A DNA stretch of 64,000 nt from Piromyces finnis (lineage: Eukaryota; Neocallimastigomycota; Neocallimastigomycetes; Neocallimastigales; Neocallimastigaceae), in contig MCFH01000045.1 in assembly GCA_002104945.1 (NCBI GenBank), positions 388,501 through 452,500 on the forward strand. Direction: 5' to 3'. The notes under the pieces were generated by a model. That model saw only the letters and a list, made by a program, of their open reading frames with translations. It was not told the DNA's origin and did not search any database. Shown here in pieces: positions 50,706 through 64,000 of this stretch. Made by a program: the position numbers and the translations under genes. Positions within the stretch are counted from its first letter, which is position 1, and each line of letters starts with the position of its first letter.

Positions 50706-52559
50706 ATGAGAAAGAGTAATGAATTATTTATTTATAGTATTAATATATTTATTATAATTATTAATTCTTTTATCGTTAAATGTCAATATTTTTTAATATT
50801 TATAAAAAAAAGAATACATTGATGAAAATGGAAAATTACATAGAAGGTATAATATATACATATATACATATATTATATATTTATTTAGAAATGAATTTGG
50901 AATTAATATTTAAATTTAATTTTCATTTATTATTATTATTATTATTATTTTTTAATTATTTAATATTTTAATTAAAAGAAAACCTAAGACTGGTATTCTT
51001 TTATTGAATATTGGCTCTTCTAAATCGGAATTTCATACTCGCAATTATTTAACAAAGATGTTTACTGATAAAGATATTATACAACTTCCTTGTCAGAGTA
51101 TATTAGGAAGATTTATTGCTTTTATGATTACAAAAAGAAGTATAAGAAAACATCAATTAATTGGAGGTTTTGATTATGTTAATTATTGGACAAATATTCA
51201 AGCTGAAATGCTAGGAGAATATTTAGATTACCATTCACCTGATACAGGCATTGTATATTAAAATTTATTTATTTTTTTTTTTAAAAGATATTATACTATA
51301 TAATATTTAAAAAATTTATTTTCTGTACTTATCTTTTATTTTGAAAATTAATTTTATTTAAAAATTAATAAATATTTTTATAAATAAAAAATAGCACCTC
51401 ATATAGTTCTTCATTGCCAAAGATATAGTGAACCAACAGCCGATGAGGCTATTCAAAGATTACTAAAATCCGGTGTAAAATTCTGTGTTGCTTTTCCATT
51501 ATATCCACAGTATTCAATGACAACTACTTTAAGTAGCTTAAAAAATTTAGATAAAGCAATAGATTTGTATGATTCTCAAGGAAAAATAAAATGGAGTGTT
51601 ATTCAAAGTTTTAATAGTCATTCGGCATATTTAAAGGTAAATATAAATAAATAAGAGTAAATATTATGTAAATACTTAGAATTTAACTTAAATATATATA
51701 TATAATAATAAATTTATTTAATATTTTTATATAAGTATTCTGTTAATACTTATTTACTAAAATAATTATATTGCATTATTAAATTTTATTTACTTATTTA
51801 TTTTTTAATAATTATTAGTTAATTGCTGATTGTATATTATCAACATTAAATGAATTTCCAAAAGAAGAAAGAGATAAAGTTAATGTTATATTTTCTGCTC
51901 ATTCTTTACCATTAAAAGTTATAGAAAAGGGTGATCTGTATAAATCTGAAATTAAAAAAAATTTAAGAAAAGTTAAAGAAATTTTAAATATACCAAATCC
52001 TATTTATCTTAGTTGGCAAAGCCAAGAAGGTAAAAATTGGCTAGAACCAAAGACTATTGATGTTATTAAGTCAATTTCCTATATAGAAGGTTATGGGAAT
52101 GCAAATATAATTGTTTTTCCTTTATCTTTCGTTTCTGATAATGTCGAAATTTTATATGATATTGATGTTCTTCAAGCAGATATTGCAAAAAAGAGTGGTA
52201 TTAAATGTTTCAAACGTTGTGAATCATTTAATGATAATCCACAATTTATTGAAGCTTTAGGTAGTATTTTTCTTGATCACCTAAAACTTTTACATTCTGA
52301 TACTAATATTGAGAATGAAGATGATCTAGATGATCTTGATAAATATTTAAATTTTGCTTTAATTGATAATAATATTAAGAGATATATTGACAGTTCAACT
52401 GACTTGAAGCATCGTCACTTCCAGAATTACGATGAAAGAAGAAAAAAAAACTTATCGTTTAACAACGGAAATATTATATTTTTTATTGTAATAATATCTT
52501 TATTTTCAATTATCTGTTTATTAAGATATTTCAAAAATTATGATAGCTTTTTTATGTAA
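50706..52559 (+). CDS. Ferrochelatase-family protein with C-terminal membrane anchor
   Basis: Proposed exons: 50706-50736 (uncertain), 50813-50846, 50979-51247, 51395-51636 and 51819-52559; 438 residues. The core follows ferrochelatase order: KPKTGILLLNIGSS, FPLYPQYSMTT, IFSAHSLPL (catalytic-type His about 220), LSWQSQEGKNWLEP, and SDNVEILYDID near 298-308. In human ferrochelatase the last motif is SDHIETLYELD; His341 is replaced here by Asn300 and Glu347 by Asp, while Glu343 is kept. No C-terminal Fe-S cysteine cluster is present; instead an acidic linker leads to a hydrophobic helix (about IIFFIVIISLFSIICLL) at the very C-terminus. The third intron can stay in frame only with a GC donor at 51248. 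The family inserts Fe(II) into a porphyrin; whether this divergent protein does so is open. Confidence 0.82.
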
Positions 52560-53140
52560 ACCAAAATATATATTTTTAAACTATCTATCCTTAAAATCAA
52601 TATTAATTCAATGAAATTATTTTATTCATATATATGCTGATAAATTTTAATTAAATAATATTTTAAAAATATAATAAAAAGTAATAGCAACTAAATAAGC
52701 TATTGTAATACACTAATAGCTTTTAAAAAATCGTTATAATCATTATTAATTATTATCTTAGGAATGTAATTTGCAATTATTGAAAAAAAAAAAAAAAAAA
52801 AAGAGTATAATGTATTCTATTAATTTTAATTAAAAAAAAGAAGACTTCAGCCTCAGAGTCAAAGAGAGGAATTAGTTGAGTTTGGCCTGTATTATATTAT
52901 TGGCTATTTTTTTTTTTTTTTTTTTTTTAACAACGGGAAATAAATAAATAAAATTTTATTATTAATTTAATTAAAATTATAATACATCTTATAAAAAATA
53001 AAAGTAAAAATTAAAATAATATGTTTAAATAAACACAAATGAATAAAAATTGGGTATAATGTATTTTAGTAATTTTAATTAAAATAAGAAAGCTACTGCT
53101 AGACTAAAGTATAATAATTGTAGTTAAGATCAAAATTTTG
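52560..53140. repeat. Spacer with repeat fragments flanked by poly-A and poly-T
   Basis: A segment of about 50 bp at 52800-52845 (AGTATAATGTATTCTATTAA...) is similar to 53055-53100 (GGTATAATGTATTTTAGTAA...). Between them, 52846-52928 carries a less AT-rich stretch ending in a poly-T run (about 52909-52928), like the tail of a small minus-strand retroelement. Family not identified. Confidence 0.5.
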
Positions 53141-53149
53141 TCATGGGAC

Positions 53150-53225
53150 AAAATTATGATCTCCATTAGTTGCGCTGGCCCTCCTGGCCTGTCTTACTGT
53201 TTCTTCAGCAATGATACTCTTTGTT
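53150..53225 (-). mobile_element. Internal fragment of the SINE family
   Basis: CCTCCTGGCCTGTCTTACTG and the following TTTCTTCAGC match the complete SINE at about 33017-33045 with few changes. The rest of the element is missing here. Confidence 0.65.
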
Positions 53226-53264
53226 GTTGCTTCAAACCTTTTGAACATTAATAATTATTGGCCA

Positions 53265-54097
53265 ATAAGGTATTAAATAATATAATTTGAATTTTTCCAC
53301 TTGTTAAAACATATAACCTGAGCTATTGTGCATTTGACTGACAATAGAGGAATATTTAAATCTTTTGAGATAGAGTATAGAGATAGAGATATAAACAATA
53401 CAGCTTTATGAACTCCGGCAACCCATCGTATTCCTTCGTTAACATGTTTCTGAGCAATCCTAGACTTAGCTTTGTTGGATCCAAGTAATGGTGCAAAATG
53501 TGAAACTCTATTGATCACTTGTGAGTTAATTACTAGCTTTTTGAAAGGAATAAGAATATTAGGATTTCTTAAGAATTTGCTGACTGGGAAAGGTCCTTTC
53601 AAAACCTTGTTATTAAGAGCTTTAATAACTGGTTTAAGGGACAAATTCTTATCAAGTAGAACACCAATATAAATGTAGCAATCGGTAATTGAAATGGATT
53701 TTTCTGCTAAATAAAATGTTGGATCTTTCTTGTTCTGTTTTTCTAATGATTCAGGACGAATCACCATCGTTGAACATTTCTGGATACCAAATTCCATTAA
53801 TACAAATCCCATTCATTAACTCTTTTTAGTAACTTTTTAGCATCCTATTGATGGAGAACAAATAACTATATCATCTGCAAAAAGTCTACCACATCATTGA
53901 ATGTCTCCTAAGCTAACTCCGAGATCTTCGCACTCTTTAAAAATATCAGTAATAAAGAGATTAAAAAGAATAGGTAAAAGTAGGCAATCTTGACGGACTT
54001 CTTTCTTCACATCAAACGATTTCGAGAATTGACTATCTAATTTGACGTTAGTCTTAGATGTTAAATTTAAATTTTTGATAAATTGTAAACTCTTTCC
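53265..54097 (-). mobile_element. Degraded LINE copy, truncated at both ends
   Basis: Homologous to the LINE at 535-1335. It keeps a frame at 53812-53273 (179 residues, RT thumb) and remains of the catalytic region around 53830-54090, including FADD coding sequence. It has several stops and frameshifts. Homology ends at 54097, where a poly-T tract begins, and at about 53265 on the other side, so both the 3' part and most of the 5' part are absent. It retains 16 bases that the first copy lacks after FADD. Confidence 0.85.
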
Positions 54098-54185
54098 TCT
54101 ATTTTTTTTTTTTTTTTTCTTTTTTTAACTTCTGAGTGCATTTCTCCCATCAATCAGAGTAAGCCCAAATGGTGGTTCTTTCTTA
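54098..54185 (-). mobile_element. SINE 3' end with A tail
   Basis: A poly-T tract with one C (about 54100-54126) adjoins AACTTCTGAGTGCATTTCTC..., matching the 3' end of the complete SINE at 32921 for about 55 bp (shared up to TGGTGGTTCTT). It looks like a 5'-truncated insertion at the edge of the LINE copy. Confidence 0.75.
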
Positions 54186-54832
54186 ATAACAACTAAATCT
54201 CCAAACACTCTTGATTGTTGTTTTAAAACTTTTGAACATTGACTATTACTGTCAAGTTGCGCAAGAATTTTGGTTTAAAGTTTAACATTGACAATCAAAA
54301 ATGAATATCACTTCATCAGTATTCATTTTAATTATTTTGAATTGTTATTGATATTACTCTTATTAATAAATTTAAATATTTTTTTTTTATCGCACCAACA
54401 TTTAATTAACTACCAAAATACAAAAACAATTTAAATAACTATTTATACTCGTTATTCTTTAAGCTCTAAAAATTTATATAATTTCATTTACAAAAAATTT
54501 TTAATAATATTATGATTATTTCTTTACTAATCCTTATTTTTTAATTGCTTTACATTATACATTTTAAGTTCCATTTTATCTCATATTAAAATTATAAATC
54601 TAATCCATTAATATTCATATTTTTCTTCGAAAAACTAAATATAACAATACTCTATAATTTTAAAACTTAATTATTTTCATTACTCTTTTCAATCCATTTA
54701 ATTATACTTATTTTACACATTAAACTAAAATTTACTATTATAACACTTTACTATATGTACTTTAATCCATTAATTTGACAAACACCTTTTCAATTTATTA
54801 ATTTAAATTCGGTTTATTTTACAACTCATAAC
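54186..54832. other. AT-rich spacer downstream of RPS25
   Basis: No coding or repeat feature recognised apart from low-complexity A/T. It should contain the RPS25 3' UTR. Confidence 0.5.
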
Positions 54833-55230
54833 TTATTGTTCAAGAGTAGCTCTGGTGTAAATAAGTTGAGACTTGTGAGAAGAGATTAAACGAATTAAAC
54901 CCTTTTGTTCAAGTTCCTTAAGAGCAGCACGGGCTAAGGAACCATTGATCTTAAGACGGTCAACTAATTGAGATGGAGTAATTAACTTGTAAGTTGGAAC
55001 TTCCTTGAAGAGTCTGTCGTAAGTTTCCTTATCGAAAGTAACAGCATTGTTGGCCTTGTCCTTAACCTTACCGGCGGACCACTTCTTCTTCTTAGCCTTA
55101 CCTCCAGCTTTAGCTGCGGCTGCTTTAGCTGCCTTATCTGGTGCCTATATATATTTAATATTTTATTAATAATTTAATTCTTTCATCCATTAATATTACA
55201 TTTAAAATATATTCATCAAATAATTACCAT
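54833..55230 (-). CDS. RPS25: 40S ribosomal protein S25 (eS25)
   Basis: Small-subunit ribosomal protein with a winged-helix fold, located at the subunit head near the E site. Exon 1 is the start codon alone (55230-55228). The 83-bp intron begins GTAATT and ends TATAG; exon 2 is 55144-54833. The product is 104 residues: a basic Ala/Lys-rich start ([20 protein letters not shown]), [10 protein letters not shown], then the conserved core [20 protein letters not shown] and [18 protein letters not shown]. The intron directly after ATG is a habit of ribosomal protein genes. Codon bias is strong and matches PFL (AAG, GCC, GTT, CTT), in contrast to the neighbouring genes. Confidence 0.97.
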
Positions 55231-55904
55231 TTTGATTTATTTTCAACTAAGTAACTAGTACGAAAATATTAAAAGAGAAAGAACTAATTAAATTATAAAC
55301 TGTGGTACTTTTGTTAATACTTCATTTTAATGTGATAGCCAATCAAATAATTATATTAATTTCAGTTTCAACAAATAAAATTTATACATTAAATATACTA
55401 CAAAATTTACCAATGTATACATTAGTAATGTTTATTATTTTAAATAGTACAGAAATTAAGCATTAAAAATAAAAAATAAACAATAGGATATTAAATTTTA
55501 CAAATACTCAAAATAAAATAAAACAACAAAATTTCTTTTTATAATTTAACTTGATTTTTTATTAATATATTTTCAAATATATATTATATACTATATATTT
55601 TTTAATTGCTCTATTTTTTGTATAATTTACTACTACTATTAAATTTTTAATAAAAATTATATTTAGAAAAATTTCAAAAAAAAAAAAAATTATAAACTTA
55701 TAAAAACTATGTTTTTTTTATATATTATTTTTATTATACAGCAATTTTTTTTTAATATTTTTTCGTAATCTAAAATGTTAAATTTGTCATTTCATTTCTT
55801 AATATTTCTAATTAATTAAATAAATTTATAATAATTTTTATTATTATTTATTAACACAATTTCAATAATGTTATAGTTTCATAACAATAAATTCAATTAT
55901 CCAT
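55231..55904. other. AT-rich spacer upstream of RPS25
   Basis: Must contain the RPS25 promoter and 5' UTR. No other feature recognised. Confidence 0.5.
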
Positions 55905-56321
55905 TTAGACATTTGTTTTGAAATTAGTAGCATCGGTTTTATTATTTGATGTAGCTGAAGGTTTTGATACAGAAGCAGTAGATATATTATTATTGTTTGA
56001 AATTTGTGGTGTTGGTATAGTTTTAACAGCAGAGGTTAAATCAGTTTTATTAGATTCGCTTTTTTCTTTATCATCTTTTTTACTTTTGTCTTTTAATTTA
56101 TCTCCACAAACTCTAATTTTTTTTTTAATTATTGGAAATAAAAGCCAACAGTCATAGGCATCTTCAGCTTGAATTGATTTTCCTGAACAACATAAACTAT
56201 TCCATTCTCCACATATTTCATTACCATCTGCAATACAATTTGTTCTTTCAAATATACCATCTTTAGTATAAATGACATTTACCAAACATATTATTAAAGC
56301 AATATAATAAATTAATTTCAT
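55905..56321 (-). CDS. Small secreted protein with six cysteines and Ser/Thr/Asn-rich tail
   Basis: A 138-residue intronless frame. Residues 1-19 (MKLIYYIALIICLVNVIYT) are a good signal peptide. The mature N-terminal half has six Cys with spacing C-x7-C-x6-CC-x12-C-x13-C. A Lys/Asp-rich segment follows (KLKDKSKKDDKEKSESNKTD) and then a Ser/Thr/Asn/Pro-rich tail suited to O-glycosylation. The CC doublet recalls small disulfide-rich fungal secreted proteins, but it does not match the eight-Cys hydrophobin pattern or fungal dockerins. No family is recognised; a secreted or wall-associated role is inference from the signal peptide and composition. Confidence 0.7.
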   Translation of the reverse strand: MKLIYYIALIICLVNVIYTKDGIFERTNCIADGNEICGEWNSLCCSGKSIQAEDAYDCWLLFPIIKKKIRVCGDKLKDKSKKDDKEKSESNKTDLTSAVKTIPTPQISNNNNISTASVSKPSATSNNKTDATNFKTNV

Positions 56322-57072
56322 TTTGTTTGTTATATATATATTTTTTTTATATGTATTATTATTTTTATTATTGGAAAAATAACTTTCAACAAAAAAGTAA
56401 TTTTAATATAAATTTTTATTTATTTAGTTTTTTTTTTTAAAAAAAAAGACTTTTTTTTTTATTTTTAGGTTTTTTATAATAAAGAATATTTGATAAATAA
56501 ATATTATATTGTATTATATTATATTATGTATTAATTAAAATTTAAATTAATTATTATTTATTTTGTCTCTAGATTATTTATTGGTGTGAAATAATTATTA
56601 TAATAATATTTTTTAAAGTTAGTAACCAAATATGCCATATATTTACTTAATTTAATATTTAATTAACAGAAAACTTTAAAACAAAATAAAGGATATAATT
56701 TCTTTTTTTTTAACTTTTCTAGACAATTTTAATGGTTAATTTATTTATTATATTTATATTAATTTTTATGCTAAATTAATGTGTTACACTATTTTACTGT
56801 TGATTAATTCATTAATGTTACTACAGAAATTTACGATATAAGTATATGTATGTAACTATGAAATTATCAATTTCATATTAAATAAGATTATTATATTACT
56901 TTTGTAATTATTTAATATATATAATATTTAACAATATATTTATAATTGAAAAAAAAAAATACTTTTATTAATTGAAATTGTGGCATATATTATAATTTAT
57001 TTATTTAATATTAATTCATATATGCATTAATATAATTTTTCAAGTTTTTTTTATAATTAATTATTCCACATC
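56322..57072. other. AT-rich spacer
   Basis: Low-complexity A/T only; it should hold the promoter of the small secreted protein and the 3' UTR of the ARMH3-like gene. Confidence 0.5.
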
Positions 57073-60779
<3,707 letters not shown>

Positions 60780-62750
60780 ATTATATTATTAATAAATTAT
60801 ATTGTAACCTTTTTATGTAATAATTAAATAATTATTTTTATTTTTTTATTGAAAGGTATATTTTCATATACAAATTTAAAAATAAGATTATTAAAAGCTA
60901 TAAACTATAATGAACTTTATACTTTTATATTAAATATACTTTAAAAATTATGAAAATGGAAATTAAAGATAACAATATAAATAATATTATAATAAAATAT
61001 TAATATTACACAAAATTACTAATAAAAGCAAAACAATGAAAAAAAAGGAACACTAATGATGTTATGAAGTTATTTTTTATAATTCTTAAATACGCTAATT
61101 GAAAAATAAAAGATTTTATAATTTCTTTTGAATATATCACATGATCAATTATTGATTTTCATAAAATCTGATTTTTTATATCAATTAATGATAATACTAG
61201 CTATATAATTATATATTATTAATAATATTAAATATACCATAGTAGCTTTTTATATATAGAAATAAAAGGTAACATTAATATTTAAAAATAAGCATTTAGA
61301 TATCTTCGTTATTGAGATCTTTATTAATATTAAATTAAGTCAACATAGAATAGAAAATTCGATTTTGTAATTATATTTTATTATTGGAAAATAAAATTTT
61401 ATTTAAAATTTTTAAAAAAGTATTATGTCATTTTAAATTATAAAAGCTGATGTATGGCAGTTAATTCTATTATGTGTTACCAATTATTTTCAAAATACAA
61501 TATGTAATTAGAAAAACAATTAAAAATTATTAAAAAAAAAAAAACTGAATAGCAAATTAACTACCCAAACAAATAAATATATATGTAAATGAATGAATAA
61601 ATAAGCATTTTCTTTTTACTGCCTTAGCTAAATTATTTAATAAATAAAGTTTAATTTTTTGAATTAATTTTAAATTTATTCATTTCAATCACATGTTTGT
61701 AGTTCAAATATTTCAAATATTATAAAAAGATAGAAACTATTTATCCATTCTAAAAAAAAAGTTTAAAAAACTATCTTTGTTTATGTTATTATTATTATAT
61801 TAGATATTATTACATTAAATGTAATATTATTATTAAAAATCCTCATTTTTTATTTTTAGTTTTTCAAAGTAATTTAAATATTATCTATTGTAACTGCCTA
61901 ACTTTTTTATTTTTCAGAAAAAATAATCAGTAGTTTAGATTTTTTTTTTTTTTTTTTAAATTTTTATAACAAATTCTAAATATATAATTTACAAAATAAT
62001 ATATTATACATTATAATAAATAAATTAAATATGTTTTTTTTTTTATAATGAAAATATAATTGATTTTTCGTAAATGAAAATATTTCAAACTTTAATAATT
62101 AAAAGTAAAAATTTTTGTTTTGAAAAAGTTTTAATAAAATGTAATTCAATTCTTTTAATTGATGTATATATTTTTTGTTATTTATTTTTTTTAAATCATA
62201 ATTTATAATATAATTTATTAATAAAATATTAAAAAGCGTTAACAAAAATTTGTAATTATTTTATTTCTTTTAAATTTATCATTATATCATTATATTAATT
62301 AATTATTTTTTTTCAGAATTTATTTTAATATTTATTCATTTGTTTATTATTGTTAATAACATTGAAAACGATTTTGTTAAAATATTTTTATTTTTTATTT
62401 TACTTAAATTAGCATATTAAAAAATTTGTAGTTTTATTATGGTTTTTGATTTTTTTTCAGATTTAATAAATATATCCTTCATAATGAGCTAACAATTTTA
62501 ATAGATAAATGCAGATTATTAAAACTATTTTATTTTAATAAAATTAAATTAATATTAATAACAAATGTTATAATTATATAGTTATAACAAATTTATATAT
62601 CTTTGTTATAATATACTAACATAATTCTTTAAAACAACGATAATAATAGCATTGTTAATAAAAACTATTTAATATAATAGACCAGAAATTTAATATAAAA
62701 TATTTTCTTGTTATCAGTAAAAGATATTATTAGAAATAGATATATGTAAA
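60780..62750. other. 2-kb divergent AT-rich spacer
   Basis: Lies between the ARMH3-like start and the cyclin gene, so it should contain both promoters. Only A/T low complexity and homopolymers seen. Confidence 0.5.
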
Positions 62751-64000
62751 ATGAGAAATAAAAATAAAAATGTGATTTCTTTAAGTGATAAAAAGCATGG
62801 TGTTAATAAACCATCTTCCTATAATCAAAAACCTTTTCCATTTCAGAAACCTGGATTTCCAATTGAATTTATAAAATCTACATTAGGATTTTCTCAAAAG
62901 CAAGACTATAAGCAAAGATTTCATGAAAAGAATAGCAATTATAATTCACGAACTATTGATGTTTGTGATGAAAATATAAATGAATTAAAAGAAAATGTAA
63001 AAAAATTTGGTAATCCAGAGAAATATATAATATCAAAAATTTCTAGTAGAAAAAAAAATGATGTTACTGAATCTGTTATAGGTAATTATTATTAAATAAT
63101 TATTAAATAAAATTTATAATAAACGATATTAATAAATTTATTTTTTTTATTTATAAATTCAAATCTTTCAATAATAATGACAATGATGGTAATAATAATA
63201 TTTTTAAATACATTAATATATATTTAATAATAAAGATGCTTTAATTTTAGTAATTGAAAGAATATGGCCAGATGAATGTACCTTAGATGCAAATTCAGGA
63301 ACAAAAAACATATTCGAGAATACTTCATTAAGAATGTATATAACATATATACTATATCAGTCAAAAGTTTCATTATTTATAGTATATTGTTCTTTAATAT
63401 ATTTAATTAAAGTTGGTACAGAAGCAAGGAAAAGAATTAAAAATGGAAATTTAATTCAAAAAAAATCAAGAATAATTTCAAATTTATCAGAATTAAAAGA
63501 GGAGGAATTTGAAAGCTTAAGGAAAAATAATGTAAAAATACCTTCATATATGTTTAGAAATTATATTAATGAGCAACAACTAGAAAATCAAGTAGGTGAT
63601 TATAATTCTAGTTCAAGTTCAAGTTCAAATTCAAATTCTATTAATAAAATATCTTCTTCCGTAATTGATAATGAAAGTAATATAAATCAAGAAATGATGA
63701 CAATTGATAGCGCAATTAGAAAATACCATTTATATGATAGTTCGATAAATCAAAAAAAGTCATTATTTTCATCCCTTTCTTCATTTATACCACAATTTTC
63801 AGGATATGAAGATTTACAATGTTTTAAAGTTCCTAGCAATAGTCTTAATTATCCAAAACGTATGGTAAATTCATTAAAAAATAAATATTCAGATTTAGAA
63901 AATAAAATGTATTCTAAAATGATGACTAGTTTATCCAAAGCTTATAAATTGAAGGAAGTTGCATCATCATCAAATCCTATGAATTTTTTATTAGGTTCTT
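62751..64000 (+). CDS. Cyclin-domain protein, Pcl-like (3' end outside window)
   Basis: Exon 1 is 62751-63081, the intron is 63082-63250 (GTAATT...TTTTAG), and exon 2 runs from 63251 to the edge and stays open. About 360 residues are visible. The segment IERIWPDECTLDANSG ... TSLRMYITYILYQSKVSLFI ... YLIKVGTEARKRI matches the N-terminal cyclin box of fungal Pho85-type cyclins (family pattern: few conserved charges, then LRxFI-x-LxRSRxS-x-TLQxALYYL). The remainder is Ser/Asn-rich and probably disordered. Such cyclins activate Pho85/CDK5-type kinases in growth, phosphate or polarity control; the partner here is unknown. The N-terminus before the cyclin box is basic and unconserved. Confidence 0.7.

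Overview
The window is eukaryotic, extremely AT-rich (long tracts of A/T homopolymers and AAT/TTTA microsatellites), with short GT-AG introns in most genes. It looks like an anaerobic gut fungus (Neocallimastigomycota). The clearest marker is a pyruvate formate-lyase carrying the N-terminal extension typical of the hydrogenosomal PFL of Piromyces and Neocallimastix. Fungal-type YAK1 kinase, CCT3, RPS25 and a Pcl-like cyclin fit this. Coding islands are far less AT-rich than the spacers; PFL and RPS25 use a strongly biased, highly-expressed codon set.

Layout. 1-4.1 kb: a non-LTR retrotransposon (LINE, minus strand) that runs off the left edge and is broken by a small deletion. 4.6-5.3 kb: a compound tandem repeat with palindromic cores. 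6.0-8.5 kb: PFL (minus). 8.5-19.2 kb: a ~10.7 kb AT desert with three small tandem duplications and no convincing gene. 19.2-21.3 kb: a secreted acidic protein made of 15 near-identical 37-residue repeats. 22.5-25.9 kb: CCT3 (9 exons). 27.1-31.1 kb: an HMT1/ABCB6-type half ABC transporter (7 exons, minus), convergent with CCT3. 32.9-33.5 kb: a tRNA-Ala-derived SINE with a 13-bp target-site duplication. 34.0-40.1 kb: a very large WD40/coiled-coil protein whose two reading frames meet exactly at a -1 slippery heptamer. 41.0-46.4 kb: YAK1 (10 exons, one of 17 nt). 50.7-52.6 kb: a ferrochelatase-family protein with a C-terminal membrane anchor and an apparent GC-AG intron. 52.8-54.2 kb: nested LINE and SINE fragments. 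54.8-55.2 kb: RPS25 with an intron directly after the ATG. 55.9-56.3 kb: a small secreted cysteine-containing protein. 57.1-60.8 kb: an ARMH3 (C10orf76) orthologue in 17 small exons, invisible to ORF calling. 62.8 kb to the right edge: a cyclin-domain protein, truncated by the window.

The genes are ordinary single eukaryotic loci rather than an operon; there is no sign of a shared pathway. Themes are fermentative energy metabolism (PFL), proteostasis and translation (CCT3, RPS25), growth and cell-cycle signalling (YAK1, cyclin), Golgi lipid control (ARMH3), metal/tetrapyrrole handling (ABC transporter, ferrochelatase-like protein) and retrotransposition. All exon models were joined by eye from splice signals, frame and family resemblance; none was checked by computation or transcripts.
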